Of a stretch of DNA of 64,000 nt, positions 61,511 to 64,000 are shown in pieces. The stretch is from Hydractinia symbiolongicarpus (Eukaryota > Cnidaria > Hydrozoa > Anthoathecata > Hydractiniidae): positions 744,001-808,000 of the forward strand of contig NC_079879.1 of the NCBI RefSeq assembly GCF_029227915.1, written 5' to 3'. The position numbers and the translations under genes are program-made. Numbering within the stretch: the stretch's first letter is position 1; every line of letters begins with the position of its first letter. The notes under the pieces are model-generated. The model was not told the origin of the DNA. It made no database searches and saw only the letters and a program-made list of their open reading frames with translations.

Positions 61511-64000
61511 ATTTTTTCACCACTAAAACGCATGAGACTTGTAGTTTTCAAAAATGATTTCATTTTTAATGAGACGCTGAATAAAAGAAGTTTAATCGCC
61601 GTCAAACAAAAACCCGCCATTTCCCGTAAATCCCGGGCTTGGCCAGTATAGTCGAATGTATACGAAGAAAGTACCCAGAGAGTAAACACATTTCCCGAAC
61701 GATTTTTTAAATTATTTTTTCACCACTAAAACGCATGAGACTTGTAGTTTTCAAAAATGATTTCATTTTTGATGAGACGCTGAATAAAAGGAGTTTAATC
61801 GCCGGCAAACGAAAACCCACGATTTCCCGTACATCCCGGACTCGGCCCGTGTAGTCAAAAGTATACAAAGAAAGTACGCAGGGAGTAAACTCATTTCCCG
61901 AACGATTCTTTAAATTTTTTTTCACCACTAAAACGCATGAGACTTGAAGTTTTCAAAAAAGTTTTCATTTCTGATGAGACGCTAAATAAAAGAGGTTTAA
62001 TCGCCGGCAAACGAAAACCCGCGATTTCCCGTAAATCCCGGGCTTGGCCCGTATAGTCGAATGTATACAAAGAAAGTACCCAGGGAGTAAACTCATTTCC
62101 CGAACGATTATTTAAATTATTTTTTCACCACTAAAACGCATGAGACTTGTAGTTTATAAAAATGATTTCATTTTTGATGAGACGCTGAATAAAAGGAGTT
62201 TAATCGCCGGCAAACGAAAACCTGCAATTTCCCTTAAATCCCGGTCTCGGCCTGTATAGTCAAAAGTATACAAAGAAAGTACGCAGGGAGTAAACTCATT
62301 TCCCGAACGATTCTTTAAATTATTATTTCACCACTAAAACGCATAAGACTTGTAGTTTTCAAAAATGTTTTCATCCTTGATAAGACGCTGAAAAAAAAAA
62401 GTTTAATCGCGGGCAAACGAAAACCCGAGATTTCCCGTAAATCCGGGCTTGACCCCTATAGTCAAAAGTACACAAAGAAAGTACCCAGGCAGTAAACTCA
62501 TTTTTGGAACGTTTTTTTGAATTATCTTTTCACCACTATAACGCATGAGACTTGTAGTATTCAAAAATGTTTTCATTTTTGATGGGACGCTGAATAGAAG
62601 AAGTTTAATCGCCGGCAAACGAAAACCCGCGATTTCCCGTAAATCCCGGACCCGGCCCGTATAGTCGAATGTATACAAAGAAAGTAAACTGGGGGTTAAC
62701 TCATTTCCCGAACGATTTTTTAAATTAATTTTTTACCACTAAAACGCATGAGACTTGTAGTTTTCAAAAATGATTTCATTTTTGATGAGACGCTGAATAA
62801 AAGGAGTTTAATCTCCGGCAAACGAAAACCCGCGATTTCCCGTAAATCCCGGACCCGGCCCGTATAGTAAAAAGTATACAAATAAAGTACGCAGGGATTA
62901 AACTTATTTCCCGAACGATTTTTTAAATTATTTTTTCACCACTAAAACGCATGAGACTTGTAGTTTTCAAAAATGATTTCATTTTTGATGAGACGCTGAA
63001 TAAAAGGAGTTTAATTGCCGGCAAACAAAAACACGCGATTTCGCGTATATCCCGGACTCGCCCCGTATAGTCGAATGTATACAAAGAAAATACCCAGGGA
63101 GTAAACTCATTTCCTAAACGATGTTTTAAATTATTTTTTCACCACTAAAACGCATGAGACTTGTAGTTTTCAAAAATGATTTCATTTTTGATGAGACGCC
63201 GAATAAAAGGATTTTAATCTCCGGCAAACAAAAACCCGCGATTTCCCGTAAATCCCGGACCCGGCCCGTATAGTCCAATGTATACAAAGAAAGTAAACTG
63301 GGAGTAAACTAATTTCCCGAACGATTTTTTAAAATAATTTTTTACCACTAAAACGCATTAGACTTGTAGTTTTCAAAAACGATTTCATTTTTGATGAGAC
63401 GCTGAGTAAAAGGAGTTTAATCTCCGGCAAACGAAAACCCGCGATTTCCCGTAAATCCCGGACCCGGCCCGTATGGTCAAAAGTATACAAATAAAGTACG
63501 CAGGGAGTAAATTCATTTCCCGAACGATTCTTTAAATTATTTTTTCACCACTAAAACGCATGAGACTTGTAGTTTTCAAAAATGATTTCATTTTTAATGA
63601 GACGCTGAATAAAAGAAGTTTAATCGCCGGCAAACAAAAACCCGCCATTTCCCGTATATCCCGGGCTTGGCCAGTATAGTCGAATGTATACGAAGAAAGT
63701 ACCCAGAGAGTAAACACATTTCCCGAACGATTTTTTAAATTATTTTTTCACCACTAAAACGCATGAGACTTGTAGTTTTCAAAAATGATTTCATTTTTGA
63801 TGAGACGCTGAATAAAAGGAGTTTAATCGCCGGCAAACGAAAACCCACGATTTCCCGTACATCCCGGACTCGGCCCGTGTAGTCAAAAGTATACAAAGAA
63901 AGTACGCAGGGAGTAAACTCATTTCCCGAACGATTCTTTAAATTTTTTTTCACCACTAAAACGCATGAGACTTGAAGTTTTCAAAAATGTTTTCATTTCT
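60915..64000. repeat. 10-monomer HOR (2028 bp), second copy cut by window end
   Basis: Copy 1 is about 60915-62942 and copy 2 begins at 62943. Repeated variants at offset 2028 include CGCATTAGAC (61326/63354), GCTGAGTAAAAGG (61373/63401), AGTAAATTCATTTCCC, CCCGCCATTTCCCG (61613/63641) and AGTAAACACATTTCCC. The unit contains part of the 6-mer HOR, a type B dimer near 62370, and GACTTGAAG monomers. It overlaps the 6-mer block, showing layered amplification. Confidence 0.85.

Larger units (their letters stand above)
56174..64000. repeat. 203-bp tandem satellite array, right block
   Basis: The array continues after the SINE in unchanged phase and orientation and is still repeating at the window end. 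It contains the 7-mer, 6-mer and 10-mer HORs listed separately. The connecting stretch 59078-59524 is ordinary monomers with CAAGAATG and AAGTTAAATCGCCGGCAATC variants. There is no gene. Confidence 0.98.

Overview
The window lies almost entirely inside one tandem satellite array of an animal genome. A monomer of about 203 bp repeats head to tail on one strand from base 1 to base 64000, roughly 290 copies, so the array runs off both ends. Only two other sequences interrupt it: a nearly complete CR1/L2-group non-LTR retrotransposon (33412-37993, + strand) and a tRNA-headed SINE (55813-56173). The only believable protein-coding sequences are the two retrotransposon ORFs. No host gene, structural RNA gene, CRISPR array or bacterial feature was found. 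A LINE whose ORF1 carries an SGNH esterase-like domain, plus a Pol III type SINE, points to a metazoan. The AT-rich element would suit a cnidarian or another invertebrate, but that is a guess.

Layout: 1-33411 satellite; 33412-37993 LINE; 37994-55812 satellite; 55813-56173 SINE; 56174-64000 satellite. Monomer phase and orientation are kept across both insertions. The monomers form families: a main type A, a type C with a TTAAATTAATTTTTTACC core and CATAAGAC, and a diverged type B dimer with an A9-A11 run and ACTATAACGC. These are arranged in nested higher-order repeats (HORs) of 3, 4, 6, 7, 8, 9, 10, 11, 12 and 19/20 monomers. Several steps of HOR evolution can be read directly: a 12-mer lost five monomers to become a 7-mer, which gained one and was duplicated as an 8-mer. 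Chimeric monomers mark recombination breakpoints. A 35-bp inverted patch at 45126-45160 records a template switch at the edge of a 2.4-kb HOR.

The LINE has an intact ORF1 (coiled coil, 8-residue repeats, SGNH domain) followed, after one in-frame UGA, by ORF2 (endonuclease, reverse transcriptase). ORF2 is broken once, at an A9 run in the endonuclease. The RT catalytic motifs are intact and the 3' UTR ends with a possible hairpin, AATAAA and an AAT-repeat tail. A paralogous empty site is present at 4399/4400. The many short reading frames in the satellite (mostly minus strand, 61-102 codons, starting at TTG or GTG) are by-products of the repeat. I found no convincing new gene system; the interest lies in the HOR architecture, the template-switch scar and the two transposons.
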